Shown: positions 18,740 to 28,140, counted from the first letter of the stretch. The stretch: 64,000 bases of DNA from Halomontanus rarus (GCF_017357405.1 NZ_CP071597.1:2294001-2358000); one strand, 5' to 3'. Notes: a model not told the origin generated them from the sequence alone. Translations and numbers: made by a program.

Positions 18740-20062
18740 TCACCGACGCACGCGAAGCCACACCGGTCCCTCGGGGCGGGCAGTCAACGCGGGCGTCGGC
18801 GCGAACTCGGTGGAAGACGTCGCCTCGAGACGGACCGATCGCAGAACGGTCGCGAGCGCTAGGCGAAGCTCCAGCAGGGCGAAGCGGCGTCCGATACACT
18901 GGCGGGGCCCGCCGCCGAACGGAAAGTAGGCGAAGTCGGGCAGTTCCGCGCGCAACTCGGCGGTCCAGCGATCGGGTCGGAACTCGAGGGGGTCGTCGTA
19001 GTAGCGGTCGTCGCGGTGGATGCCCCACTGCGGGAGGACGATCCGCGTCCCTTCGGGGACTTCGTAGCCAGCGACGGTGTCGGCGGTCGTCGTCTGCCGA
19101 AAGAGCATGTACGCCGGCGGGTAGAGCCGGAGCGTCTCACGGACGACGCGGTCGGTGTGGGGAAGCGGCGTGTCCGGCGAGAGGTCGCCGTCGACCTCGC
19201 GGACTTCGTCCAGCACGCGCTCCTGTTCGTCGGGGTGCGTGGCGAGCAACGCCAGTGCGTACGTGAGCGCGATCGCCGTCGTCTCGTGGCCGGCCAGCAG
19301 CATCGTCACGAGTTGATCGCGCACGTCCTGTTCCGTGAGCGCCCCCGCCTCGGCCGCCGACCGGAGCGTCGAGAGCAGGTCGGGGTCGTCGGTCTCGCTT
19401 CGACCGCCGGCCTCGCCCGCCCGCCGCTCGAGCACCCGATCGATCACGGCCTCGAGATCGCCGACCGCCCGCTCGAACCGCCGGTTGGTTGGCGTCGGCA
19501 CCCACAGCGGTACGTCGACGGGAATCCGGGAGGGTTCGAACCGGCCGGTTATCGCGTCGGCGGCGCGGGCGACCACCGCGGTCTCGTCGACGCGCTCGAT
19601 CCCGAACATCGTCGACGCGACGATCGAGAGCGTCAGGTCCCTCGCTTCCGCGTGGATATCGACGTGTTCGCCGGCGTGCCAGCCGTCGACGGTCCGCTCG
19701 GTCTCCGCGACCATCACGTTCGCGTACTCACGCAATCGTCCCGGGTAGAACGCCGGCTGAACCTGCTCGCGACCCCGTTCCCAGCTCTCTCCGCGAGCGG
19801 TGAGCAGCCCGTCGCCGAGGAGGGTCCCCAACAGGTCGAGTTCGCGCGGGTCCTTGCGGTAGCGGTCTCGCTCGGTGACCAGTGCCCGCTCGACCAGTTC
19901 GGGGTCGGCGTAGCAGACGAACGAGAGGCCGGGAATCGAGACGCGAAACACCGGCCCGTGTTCGCGCGTCGCCGCTTCGATGTACGAGAACGGATCGCGA
20001 CCGACCGCGAGCGCGTTCCCGAGCACCGGCAGTCCGTCGGGCGTCGGTATCGACTGGCTCAT
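18740..20062 (-). CDS. Cytochrome P450
   Basis: A 440-residue soluble P450. The I-helix oxygen-binding motif AGHETTA is near residue 254, the K-helix ETLRL (ExxR) near 309, and the haem-ligand loop FPFGGGPRQCIGRRFA has Cys near 388. There is no membrane anchor: the protein begins MSQSIPTPDGLPVLGN, typical of CYP proteins that carry the proline-rich lead-in. Substrate unknown; haloarchaeal P450s are mostly uncharacterised. It is divergent from an HTH-10 regulator with only about 88 bp between starts, which suggests local control. Confidence 0.94.
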   Translation of the reverse strand: MSQSIPTPDGLPVLGNALAVGRDPFSYIEAATREHGPVFRVSIPGLSFVCYADPELVERALVTERDRYRKDPRELDLLGTLLGDGLLTARGESWERGREQVQPAFYPGRLREYANVMVAETERTVDGWHAGEHVDIHAEARDLTLSIVASTMFGIERVDETAVVARAADAITGRFEPSRIPVDVPLWVPTPTNRRFERAVGDLEAVIDRVLERRAGEAGGRSETDDPDLLSTLRSAAEAGALTEQDVRDQLVTMLLAGHETTAIALTYALALLATHPDEQERVLDEVREVDGDLSPDTPLPHTDRVVRETLRLYPPAYMLFRQTTTADTVAGYEVPEGTRIVLPQWGIHRDDRYYDDPLEFRPDRWTAELRAELPDFAYFPFGGGPRQCIGRRFALLELRLALATVLRSVRLEATSSTEFAPTPALTARPEGPVWLRVRR

Positions 20063-20113
20063 AGGGTATCCTTCGGCCGTCCGGCGGTGGGTTTGCTGCC
20101 GGTTCAGACCGGC

Positions 20114-20126
20114 CCTTTATATTTAT
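20114..20126 (+). promoter_or_regulatory. TATA-like promoter of the HTH-10 gene
   Basis: CTTTATATTTATA lies 25-37 nt upstream of ATG 20151, the spacing expected for a leaderless archaeal transcript. It is in the short gap shared with the divergent P450 gene. Confidence 0.55.
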
Positions 20127-20150
20127 ACGCTCGAGTTCGTGGTCTCGCGT

Positions 20151-20816
20151 ATGCAGTACGCTCGCGTTCGAATCGTCGCGTCGACGTCGGTATCGCGTCC
20201 GATCGAGGAGACGCCGGTGACGGCGCTGGCAGCCGCCGACGGCGTCGACGGGGTCCACCTGCTGGCCGGCGGCGTCGCGGACACCGACGCGCCGACGTAC
20301 ACGCTCTCGATCACGGGCAGTGAGGACGCCGTGCGAACCACCCTCGTGGACGACCCGAACGTCCTCGAGTGGGATATCTCGAGCGCCGAGGCGGGGACGG
20401 TGTACGCCTACGTTCGATTCCGCGCGCCGCCCGCCGTCGGCGCGCTCCGCGAACACCTGACCCGCGACAGTCTGGTCGTGCTCCTCCCGGCGACGTTCCA
20501 CCCCGACGGGGCCGTCGAACTCGCCGTCGTCGGGAGCCAGTCGGACCTCTCGGCGGCGTTCGGCGACCTTCCCGAGGGGTTGTCGGCGACCGTTCTCGAG
20601 GTCGGGCCCTACCGCGGCGGGCGGCTCCACCGCGGGACCGGGCTGACCGACCGCCAGCGCGAGACGTTGCGAACCGCTCACGAACTCGGCTATTACGAGA
20701 CGCCGAGGCGCGCGAGCCACGAGGACATCGCCGCCGAGCTCGACTGTGCGTCCAGTACTGTGGGCGAACACCTGCGAAAGGCCGAGGCGCGGTTGGTCGC
20801 CGAGGTGTTCGGCTGA
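20151..20816 (+). CDS. Bat-type HTH-10 transcriptional regulator
   Basis: A 221-residue protein from ATG 20151. An alpha/beta N-terminal region of about 160 residues is followed by the HTH-10 domain LTDRQRETLRTAHELGYYE, then RRASHEDIAAELDCASSTVG, which contains the recognition helix. No kinase, PAS or GAF domain is present. Divergence from the P450 gene with a short shared promoter region makes it a candidate regulator of that gene. Upstream in-frame sequence belongs to the P450 antisense strand and is not included. Confidence 0.9.
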   Translation: MQYARVRIVASTSVSRPIEETPVTALAAADGVDGVHLLAGGVADTDAPTYTLSITGSEDAVRTTLVDDPNVLEWDISSAEAGTVYAYVRFRAPPAVGALREHLTRDSLVVLLPATFHPDGAVELAVVGSQSDLSAAFGDLPEGLSATVLEVGPYRGGRLHRGTGLTDRQRETLRTAHELGYYETPRRASHEDIAAELDCASSTVGEHLRKAEARLVAEVFG

Positions 20817-20884
20817 CGGCCGACTTCGTGTCGTCGCACATGCAGGGCCTACGCACAGTTTCCCGAGGGGCGAACGCTGACACG

Positions 20885-21226
20885 ATGCCCGACTACGAGA
20901 TGCACGACCCCGAGTTCTCGGGGACGACGACCGACGAGTGGGCGGAACCGCGACTCGAGGATTTTAGTACGGACGACCTCTCCGAGGCCGCAGATCACTT
21001 CGTCCTCTCCGCGTCCGGATTTCCGCCGGAGAACTTCACGGACCTGAAGCTACCGGTCGTCGAACCGAGCGGCGAGTTGAACAGGAACGCCTTACAGACC
21101 GCGAAGAGCGGCGGTCACGGCGTCGGCGCGGTCGAGGGACTGGACGACGAAAAACGGGAGGCGGTCGACGAGCTGATCGATCGGCTCGCTAACGAACACT
21201 TCGAAGAAGCGGATTTCGGTGATTGA
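20885..21226 (+). CDS. Conserved hypothetical protein
   Basis: A 113-residue soluble, very acidic protein from ATG 20885, 68 bp after the HTH-10 gene on the same strand. It contains HFVLSASGFPPENFTDLKLP and a Gly-rich KSGGHGVGAVEGL segment followed by a C-terminal helix. I do not recognise a named family. Its composition fits haloarchaeal coding sequence. Confidence 0.72.
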   Translation: MPDYEMHDPEFSGTTTDEWAEPRLEDFSTDDLSEAADHFVLSASGFPPENFTDLKLPVVEPSGELNRNALQTAKSGGHGVGAVEGLDDEKREAVDELIDRLANEHFEEADFGD

Positions 21227-21253
21227 AGGGGCGGCGACGCGCTCCGATGGCCA

Positions 21254-21478
21254 CTACGCGCTCGGCGTGGCCGAGCCACCCGCCCGCCGGAGGAGTCTGA
21301 CGATTCCCTGGGCGACCATCCCGGCCAGCGTCCACTTCCAGGCGACGACGGCGAGGACTCCGAGCGCGAGCGCCCGCGTTCTGTTCCCGTCGTCGAAGGC
21401 GCGTTTCGCGTCTCGAGCGATCGACAACGTCGTCAACGCGCGCGTCGCCCTCGAGCCGAGGAACTTCTTGAGTACCAT
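21254..21478 (-). CDS. Small hydrophobic protein
   Basis: A 74-residue frame from ATG 21478 (MVLKKFLGSRATRALTTLS) with one or two hydrophobic segments (LALGVLAVVAWKWTLAGMV). It is probably membrane-associated. It has basic residues at the N-terminus and an Arg-rich turn near the C-terminus. It is 71 bp downstream of the SagB-type gene on the same strand. Function unknown; coding status rests on composition and a plausible start. Confidence 0.6.
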   Translation of the reverse strand: MVLKKFLGSRATRALTTLSIARDAKRAFDDGNRTRALALGVLAVVAWKWTLAGMVAQGIVRLLRRAGGSATPSA

Positions 21479-21549
21479 GCGTTTCGTTGATTCCGCGGGG
21501 ACATAACCGGGGAGCTTTTGTCCGCAAGCCCGGAGAACGCCCGGGAACG

Positions 21550-23193
21550 CTACGCTGGGCGACCCATCGTGTACAGGAACATCGGCGTCCGACCCTCGGC
21601 CCGCGGCGCGAAGAAATCCGTCACGAGGTCGTCGTAGAAGGTCAGCCCCGTCCCGCCGAGCGCGCGGTGGGCGTAGGTCGCCAGATAGAGCCGACCGGCC
21701 GTCAGCGCCGCCTCGAGTTGCGCGACGCGGTAGCCGCGGTCCCCGAACGCGTCGGTGATCGCCTCGAGGTCGGTCAGGAAGTACAGACAGACGGCGGCGT
21801 CCGCACCCAGTCGCTGGTCGAGCGCGAGGTGGCCCGCTTCGCGTCGGTACTCCCCGAGGCGAAGGGGCTCGAGGTGTCCCTCTTTTCTCTCCACGCTCGC
21901 GTGGTACTGATATGCACCTGATTCCAGACCCTCGACGGCGTTGACGATCAGATAGCAATCCACGAACGCGAGCGGCGGATCGTCCTCGCGGCGGACGTCG
22001 AGCGGCGCTCCCCGGGTCGCACGGTCGAGCACCGTCGAGAATGTACGGAAACTGATCGGCTCGCGCTCGTATTCCCGGCAGGAACCCCGCCGCCGGATCG
22101 TCGTCGAAAGCGGGCGACTCGAGGCCGTCTCGTGGTCGACCGGCTCGAGGGGAATGCGGTCTTCGTCAGCGCTAGTCGTGTCGGAATCGCCGTCGGCGTC
22201 CGCGAGCGCACCCCCTTCGCCGACCCCACCTCGGGTCCCGATCGGTCCCGTCGGTCTCCCGGTTCGCCAATCCGCGGCGGCCGCACCGTCCTCCAGCACC
22301 CCCGCCCGCCACGCCTCGTGGATCAGCGGGTACGCCCGCTCCTCGGGCGAGAGCGGGGCCGTCTCGGGGTCGATCGGGTCGACCGCCGGCGACTCGGTCG
22401 TCGCCTCCCCACCTCCGCGTCCGACCGGGACGAGCTCCAGCGGCGCTTCGCGCTCGGGATCGACGCCCAGCAGGTCGGCGACCGCGTCGTCCGCGAACCC
22501 GGTCACGACCTCGGCACGGTGGTCCAGCGCGTGGGCCACGGCGAGCAGGTTCGCGAGCACCGTCCCCGAGTCCCAGAACGCGTGGCGGAAGGTTCGCTCG
22601 CGGTACTTCCAGGCGTTTCGCCACCAGGTCGAGGTCGTGACGACCGTCAGCGGGGCCTCGGCGACTCCGTCGCGGGCGCTCGCCGACGCGAGCGTCCCCC
22701 GGAAGTCGCCCTCGCGGAGCACGTCGAGGGCGTTCGACCGCGGATCGTAGTGGTAGACCCCCGCCTCGAGACCGTCCTCGCCGATCCCGAGGTCGCTGCA
22801 GACGAGGTACAGATCGACGTGGTAGAGCGCGCCCGTCGCGGCCGCCGCCCGAAACTGGTGTTCGCGGTCGCCGCGTTCGACAGTCGTCGTGATCCCCGCC
22901 GCGTAGTGACACAGCGCCGCGAGCGTCTCGCGGTCGAGGTCGGTGCTCGTTCCGTCGCCGGACCGACGCTCGAGCGCGCCGTCCGCCGTCGGTTCTGCGA
23001 CCGCGGCGAGCGCGGGGTAGTCGACCGGAGGAACGTCGTCGGCGAGCCACCGCGTCGGCAGCTCCCGGTACACCTTGTAAGGCGCGGGTTTGTTGTCGAA
23101 ATCGAGACGGTGGTCATTCTGACGGATGCTCTGGGGGGAGTGTTTCGTCCGCTCGTGGTACTCGAGGGCGTCAACGCGAGCGCGGTCGGCCAT
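21550..23193 (-). CDS. SagB/ThcOx-type nitroreductase-family dehydrogenase
   Basis: A protein of about 547 residues starting MADRARVDALEYHERTKHS at ATG 23193; GTG 23208 is possible. It contains two tandem nitroreductase-like FMN domains, the N-half about residues 20-270 and the C-half about 350-545 (RRRGSCREYEREPISFRTF). In azol(in)e peptide pathways SagB oxidises azolines to azoles. No cyclodehydratase (YcaO) or precursor peptide is visible here, so another flavin-dependent oxidation is equally possible. An acidic linker with repeats separates the halves. Confidence 0.86.
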   Translation of the reverse strand: MADRARVDALEYHERTKHSPQSIRQNDHRLDFDNKPAPYKVYRELPTRWLADDVPPVDYPALAAVAEPTADGALERRSGDGTSTDLDRETLAALCHYAAGITTTVERGDREHQFRAAAATGALYHVDLYLVCSDLGIGEDGLEAGVYHYDPRSNALDVLREGDFRGTLASASARDGVAEAPLTVVTTSTWWRNAWKYRERTFRHAFWDSGTVLANLLAVAHALDHRAEVVTGFADDAVADLLGVDPEREAPLELVPVGRGGGEATTESPAVDPIDPETAPLSPEERAYPLIHEAWRAGVLEDGAAAADWRTGRPTGPIGTRGGVGEGGALADADGDSDTTSADEDRIPLEPVDHETASSRPLSTTIRRRGSCREYEREPISFRTFSTVLDRATRGAPLDVRREDDPPLAFVDCYLIVNAVEGLESGAYQYHASVERKEGHLEPLRLGEYRREAGHLALDQRLGADAAVCLYFLTDLEAITDAFGDRGYRVAQLEAALTAGRLYLATYAHRALGGTGLTFYDDLVTDFFAPRAEGRTPMFLYTMGRPA

Positions 23194-23262
23194 GCGTGTC
23201 GGTACCACGAGCGGACCGAAAAGGGAGGGGGGATAGCGGCCGGTGGTCGCGTCAGTGACCGA

Positions 23263-23300
23263 GATTCACGACGCGTCTTCGGGATTCACGACGCGTCTTC
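23263..23300. repeat. 20-bp tandem duplication over a stop codon
   Basis: GATTCACGACGCGTCTTC occurs at 23263-23280 and again at 23283-23300. The second copy contains the last codons and the TGA of the DUF192 gene; the first is a duplicate just after the stop. Confidence 0.85.
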
Positions 23301-23927
23301 AACCTCGAGTTCGTCGTGGAAGACGACCTCCGTCCCCGGTTCGACGCCGTGTTCCTCGGCGAACCCTCGCTCGAGTTCGATGACGTACTGGGCCGGGCCG
23401 TCGCTCGGATAGCGCTCGAGGTCGTCGTCCGAGGCGTTGGGCTGTGGCTCGGCTTCGGCGACGTTCAGCACCGTCCCCTCGCTATCGATGTAGATGATAT
23501 CGAGGGGAATCAGGGTGTTTTTCATCCAGAACGTGCGCTGGCCCTCGTCGGGATAGACGAACACCATGCCGTGATTTTCGGGGAGCGACTCGCGGTACAT
23601 GAGCCCCTCCGCACGCTCCGTGCCGTTCGCAGCGATCTCGAGGGAGACGGTGACGTTCTCGGTCGGACCCGTCGACTCGAGGAACGTGGCGGTGGCGTTC
23701 CCGTCGTCGCGAGATTCGTTCGCAGACTCGCTCTCGGTTTCCGTCGTGTTCGCTTCCTCGTCGTCTTCGGTCGCGTTCTCGGCTTCGGTTTCGGTGTCCG
23801 TTTCAGTTTCAGTGACGGTCTCGTTCCCCTCGAGTCCGTCGTCATCGGCACCCAACTGGAGACAGCCCGCGAACGCCGCCACGAGCACGACTGCGACGAA
23901 GAGGGACAGCACGGTCGACCGTTTCAT
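23286..23927 (-). CDS. DUF192 lipoprotein
   Basis: A 213-residue secreted protein from ATG 23927. It has a signal peptide with lipobox AFAGC (Cys near residue 21), then an acidic Thr/Glu repeat linker of about 55 residues (TETETDTETE), then a DUF192 domain. Family motifs include RAEGLMYRESLPENHGMVF, FWMKNTLIPLDIIYID and a closing VIELERGFAEEHGV. DUF192 proteins are small, widespread and functionally uncharacterised; here the domain would sit outside the membrane. It is divergent from the MutS-family gene. Confidence 0.9.
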   Translation of the reverse strand: MKRSTVLSLFVAVVLVAAFAGCLQLGADDDGLEGNETVTETETDTETEAENATEDDEEANTTETESESANESRDDGNATATFLESTGPTENVTVSLEIAANGTERAEGLMYRESLPENHGMVFVYPDEGQRTFWMKNTLIPLDIIYIDSEGTVLNVAEAEPQPNASDDDLERYPSDGPAQYVIELERGFAEEHGVEPGTEVVFHDELEVEDAS

Positions 23928-24129
23928 GAAAATAACCAATGGTGTGCGAGTAGAAATAGGTGCGGATCGATCTCCTCGAGCGGGGAGCGCGGTCTTCACC
24001 ACGACTGTCCACCGCGAGGCCGTCGCGAGACGGGATTCGCTCGAACTGAAACTCGATCGACGTCCGACGTCCGACGCCCGGCGGGCGAGAGCTTTTTCTC
24101 GTCTCGGCGGAATATCCCGGTCGATAGCG

Positions 24130-26130
24130 ATGGCACTGGACCTCGAGACGATCCCGGGAGTCGGCGAGAAGACGGCGAGCGCGCTCACCGAACTCGACGA
24201 CCCCGAGCGCGCCCTCCGCGACGGCGACGTCGCGGCGCTCGCGCGGGCGCCGGGGATCACGCACGGACGGGCCGCGAGAATCGCCCGCGGCGCGATTCGG
24301 CGCGAACACGACGATCCCGGCGGGTTTCTGGCAACCGACCGCGCCCGCGAGGTCTACCGAGAGGTCCTCTCCTTGCTCAAGGATCGAACCGTCACCCGCT
24401 ACGGCGCCCAGCGCCTCGAGACCATCTACCCCAGTCCGTGTCGCTCTCGTATCGAGGAAGTCCAAGCGTTCGCGCGAGAAGCCATCGAACACGAGCCGAC
24501 TGAGGCGGTTCTCGAGGCTCTCGAAGGCGTGGAGCCGCTCGACCGCGCCAGCGACGTTCGCGTCCGCGACCGCTGTCTCGCCACGCGAGACGCCGAACGA
24601 TACAGCGAGGCCCGCGACGCGCTCCCCGAACTCTCCGTGGAGGTCGTCGAGGACGCCCGCGGGCTCGCGGAACTCGCGCGGGGCTACGCCACGGTGGTCG
24701 CGCTCGACGAGTCGTTCGCGGGCGTCGACGTCGACGGCGACGTGCAGGTGCGCCCGGACGCCCTCGAGAACCCCGCGGAGGTCGTTCCCGAGCGCCCGCT
24801 GGCTTTCTTCGCGCGCAACCGGACGTCGCTGCGGGCGGCCGTCGCGGTCCACCGGGCCGCCGACCTCGAGGCCCCCTGCGATCTCGCGGCGCTCGAGGAC
24901 GGCCTCGAGCGGCTGGCCGACGACGGGACCGTGGCGGGCGACGACGAGTTGGACCGGCTGACGGTGGCGGTCGACGATCTGGACGCCGCCGCGTCGACGG
25001 CCGAGAGCGTCGCGAACGACCACCTGCGGGAGGCGATCCGCGAACAGGACGTCACCATCGAGGGCGCGGACCTGCTCTCGCTGGTCGAACGCGGCGCGGG
25101 CGTCGACTCGCTGCTCTCGCGGGAACTCGCCGACGAGTACGCCGCGGCGGTCGAGGCCGCCCGCGAGGAACTGGTCGACTCGCTCGACTTGGACGCCGGC
25201 GAGGCCGAGATCGCCCGCCGGGCCTTCGGCGACGAGCCCACGTTCCCCGTCGAGCGAGAGGAGGCCGTGGTCTCCCGGCTGCGCGAGGAGCTGACCGCCG
25301 CGAAGGAGCGACGCGCGGCGCGACTGAAACGGGAGCTGGCGGCCGATCTGGCCGACCAGCGCGAGGGGGCCCGGCAGCTGGTTCGGAACGCCCTCGAGCT
25401 GGACGTCGAACTCGCGATCGCACAGTTCGCCCGGGATTTCGAGTGTACGATGCCCGCGTTCGGCGCGGACGACGGAGAACGGGGCGAAGCGGGCTTCGCC
25501 ATCGACGGCGGCCGCTCGCCCCTGCTCGACGAACCGCTCGAGGAGATCGACCCGGTCGACTACGCGGTCTCGGGAGTCGCTCTGCTCTCGGGGGTCAACA
25601 GCGGCGGGAAGACGTCGACGCTCGACCTCGTCGCGAGCGTGGTCGTGCTGGCGCACATGGGACTGCCCGTCCCCGCCGAGGACGTCCGACTGCAGCGGTT
25701 CGACGACCTCCACTACCACGCCAAGACCCAGGGCACGCTGGACGCGGGCGCGTTCGAATCGACGGTCCGGGAGTTCGCCGACCTCGCGACGGGCGGCGAC
25801 GGCTCGCTGGTGCTGGTCGACGAACTCGAAAGCATCACCGAGCCCGGGGCGAGCGCGAAGATCATCGCGGGCATCCTCGAGGCGCTCGACGACAACGGGG
25901 CGACGGCGGTGTTCGTCTCCCACCTCGCCGGCGAGATCCGCGAGATGGCCGCGTTCGACGTGACCATCGACGGGATCGAAGCGGTCGGGCTGGTCGACGG
26001 CGAGTTGCAGGTGAACCGCTCGCCGGTCAAAGAGCACCTCGCGCGGTCGACGCCGGAGTTGATCGTCGAGAAATTGGCCGGCGAGAGCCAGGCGGTGTTC
26101 TACGATCGGTTGCTCGAGAAGTTCGACTGA
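24130..26130 (+). CDS. MutS-family ATPase with N-terminal HhH
   Basis: A 666-residue protein from ATG 24130. Residues 4-55 carry helix-hairpin-helix DNA-binding motifs (LETIPGVGEKTASAL and ARAPGITHGRAARI). A helical clamp/lever region follows. The C-terminal MutS ATPase has Walker A SGVNSGGKTST near residue 486 and Walker B LVLVDELES near 559. It lacks the mismatch-recognition domain of MutS1 and the Smr nuclease of MutS2, so it belongs to the archaeal MutS5/MutS2-like branch. A role in recombination or DNA repair is inferred from the family. The longer upstream frame is antisense to DUF192. Confidence 0.9.
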   Translation: MALDLETIPGVGEKTASALTELDDPERALRDGDVAALARAPGITHGRAARIARGAIRREHDDPGGFLATDRAREVYREVLSLLKDRTVTRYGAQRLETIYPSPCRSRIEEVQAFAREAIEHEPTEAVLEALEGVEPLDRASDVRVRDRCLATRDAERYSEARDALPELSVEVVEDARGLAELARGYATVVALDESFAGVDVDGDVQVRPDALENPAEVVPERPLAFFARNRTSLRAAVAVHRAADLEAPCDLAALEDGLERLADDGTVAGDDELDRLTVAVDDLDAAASTAESVANDHLREAIREQDVTIEGADLLSLVERGAGVDSLLSRELADEYAAAVEAAREELVDSLDLDAGEAEIARRAFGDEPTFPVEREEAVVSRLREELTAAKERRAARLKRELAADLADQREGARQLVRNALELDVELAIAQFARDFECTMPAFGADDGERGEAGFAIDGGRSPLLDEPLEEIDPVDYAVSGVALLSGVNSGGKTSTLDLVASVVVLAHMGLPVPAEDVRLQRFDDLHYHAKTQGTLDAGAFESTVREFADLATGGDGSLVLVDELESITEPGASAKIIAGILEALDDNGATAVFVSHLAGEIREMAAFDVTIDGIEAVGLVDGELQVNRSPVKEHLARSTPELIVEKLAGESQAVFYDRLLEKFD

Positions 26131-26208
26131 TCGGCGACGGGATCGAGGGATGAGGGGGCGTAATGTGCAAGTAGCGGTTCTACTATCGTCGGGAACGATC
26201 GTGTAGGT

Positions 26209-26376
26209 ATGCCCTATCAGTTCGAGTGCGAACGAGCCGACTGCGAGTTCGTGGTCCGCTCGAACGCCGACGACGAGGTCGCCAAACTCGCTCGAGCGCA
26301 CGCACGGGTCGGTCACCGCGGCCGGTTCGCGCAGGTCGACATCGAGCGCGGGATCGAACGAGTCGACGCGTCGTGA
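26209..26376 (+). CDS. DUF1059-like small zinc-binding protein (copy 1)
   Basis: A 55-residue frame, ATG 26209 to TGA 26376. MPYQFECERADCEFVVRS provides CxxxxC and ARAHARVGH provides histidines, a CCHH-type pattern typical of DUF1059-like proteins. A close paralogue lies at 28210. Function unknown. Confidence 0.8.
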   Translation: MPYQFECERADCEFVVRSNADDEVAKLARAHARVGHRGRFAQVDIERGIERVDAS

Positions 26377-26387
26377 GTGCGCTCGAG

Positions 26388-26819
26388 TCAGGTCGGCGCC
26401 GACTCGTCGGATCGGAACACGGCCCGCCAGTCGCTCCGAAACGCGACCGCAGCTGCGAGGGAAGCGGCCCCGACGAAGAGTGCGAACTCGCGACCGATCG
26501 CCAGCCACGAGGATTCGACGTGGAAGGACCCGAAGACGAACTCGACGGCGAGGGATCCGGCGAACGTCAACACGCAGAACACGGTGAGGTCGTCGATCGA
26601 ACCGCGGTAGCCGACGGTAACGACGGCGGCGACGACGGCGTATCCGACGAGCGTCGCCCAGTCGGGGAACAGGAATCCCCAGCGGACGGCGACCGTCTCG
26701 AGGATCTGCAGTGCTTGACCGAAGGCGAAGGTGACCAGGATGAAGACGCCAACGAACCAGCCAGCCAGTGCGATTCCGTTCCCGAGCGATTCGTAATTCA
26801 GCTTCGTGCTCGTGCTCAT
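26388..26819 (-). CDS. Four-helix membrane protein
   Basis: A 143-residue protein with four predicted membrane helices (about residues 15-38, 52-72, 80-102 and 112-130) and no recognised family. Its ATG (26817-26819) overlaps the TGA of the upstream PQQ-repeat gene (26816-26818) in the ATGA arrangement, so translation is probably coupled. Partnership with that exported beta-propeller protein is inferred from the overlap. Confidence 0.78.
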   Translation of the reverse strand: MSTSTKLNYESLGNGIALAGWFVGVFILVTFAFGQALQILETVAVRWGFLFPDWATLVGYAVVAAVVTVGYRGSIDDLTVFCVLTFAGSLAVEFVFGSFHVESSWLAIGREFALFVGAASLAAAVAFRSDWRAVFRSDESAPT

Positions 26820-28048
26820 GTTCGTTGCCCCTCCAGCGCGTAGACGCGATCACCGACCGACTGATACAGACGGTCGGTCGTCGGGATCACCGGACCGCTC
26901 GCGGTCGGATTCGTAGTCGTGTCCGAGTTTGCGGTCGAGGCACCGTCGAATCGGAACCGTTCCTCTCCAGTCGTGACCTCGAGCGCTCGGAACCCGTCGG
27001 TCGTAGAAACGTAAACGGTGTCGGCGTCGACGCTGAGTCCGCCGGGTCGGGCCAGCGTCGAAACGCTCGTCGTCCACCGTGGGTCACCCGTCGCCGCCTC
27101 GAGGGCGACGACCTCGCTCGCGTCGACGTCGGTCGCGAACACGAGGTCGTGCGCGACGGCGAGCGCGCGGCCGAATTCGGTCCCGAACTCCGCTTGCCAC
27201 CGTTGCGTGCCGTCGCGATCGAGCGCGACGAGTGACTCCGCACCGGCGTACAGGCCGTCGGCGGTGACCGCGGCTCGCGGTCCGGAGGCGAGTAGCCGCC
27301 CCTCGAGGGTCTCCCGCCAGTCGACCGCGCCCGTCTCGAGGTTGTGGGAAGCGACGGTCCAGCGGTCGCCGTATCGGAATCGGACTGTGTACAACCGGTC
27401 GTCGATCGCGGCGATCGGCAGCCTGCGGTCGCCGTCCACGGCGTACGTCCAGCGTTCGACGCCTGTCTCCGTATCCAGCGCCCACAGAGCGTTCGTCCCG
27501 GAGAGACGACCGTCGAACGTCACCGTATTGCCGGCCGCAAGCGCGGAATCGATGCTCGAGTTCGTCCGAACTCGCCACTGCAGACGACCGCTCGAGAGCG
27601 AGAGCGCACAGACGTTCGTGTCGAAGACGGCGAGGACTCGGTCGTCGACGACCCACAGTGGGTGTCGGACGATATTTCGCTGCGAGAAGTTCGAATCCGC
27701 GAACGGATGAGGCAGCGCGTACGCCCACCGCTGGGAGCCGTCGGTCGGCTCGAGTGCGCGCACTGCGTCTCGATCACCGACGATCAGCGTCCCGTTCGCG
27801 AGCGCCAGCGGAACGGCGGACACCGACGACGTCTGATACTCGCGTTCCCAGGCGACGGTGACGTCGGTCGGTGTCGTCGTCGACGGGACGGCCGACGTTC
27901 CCCGATGGTCACCGTGGGGACCGGGCCAGACGTGCGTTCCAGCGTCCAACCGCTGCGTGGAACGGACCACCGACGGACGGACGGCCGCGCCCGTCGCGAA
28001 CGAACCGCCGGCGACCGCAAGTAATCGGCGTCTGGTAAAAAGGGACAT
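26816..28048 (-). CDS. PQQ-like beta-propeller protein, Tat-exported
   Basis: A protein of about 410 residues. The start is MSLFTRRRLLAVAGGSFATG, with a twin-arginine-type signal (TRRRLLAV). The mature part has repeated blades of the form ALEPTDGSQRWAYAL, ALDTETGVERWTYAV and ALEAATGDPRWTTSV, typical of PQQ-enzyme-like/BamB-type propellers. The repeats bind no obvious cofactor, and the function is likely a scaffold or sensor on the outer membrane surface. It is followed by a four-helix membrane protein with overlapping codons. Confidence 0.88.
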   Translation of the reverse strand: MSLFTRRRLLAVAGGSFATGAAVRPSVVRSTQRLDAGTHVWPGPHGDHRGTSAVPSTTTPTDVTVAWEREYQTSSVSAVPLALANGTLIVGDRDAVRALEPTDGSQRWAYALPHPFADSNFSQRNIVRHPLWVVDDRVLAVFDTNVCALSLSSGRLQWRVRTNSSIDSALAAGNTVTFDGRLSGTNALWALDTETGVERWTYAVDGDRRLPIAAIDDRLYTVRFRYGDRWTVASHNLETGAVDWRETLEGRLLASGPRAAVTADGLYAGAESLVALDRDGTQRWQAEFGTEFGRALAVAHDLVFATDVDASEVVALEAATGDPRWTTSVSTLARPGGLSVDADTVYVSTTDGFRALEVTTGEERFRFDGASTANSDTTTNPTASGPVIPTTDRLYQSVGDRVYALEGQRT

Positions 28049-28140
28049 TGCGATTCTATTATCATACTGAGTAATATTCGTTGGAAATATGAGCGTCTGA
28101 ACCAGTGGACGCTCGAGGTCGCCGCCGAGACCGAGACCTC

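Noticed and set aside
23842..26853. 1003-residue open frame on the minus strand
   Set aside because: It is antisense to the MutS-family gene and arginine/aspartate-rich without family features, so it is a shadow frame.
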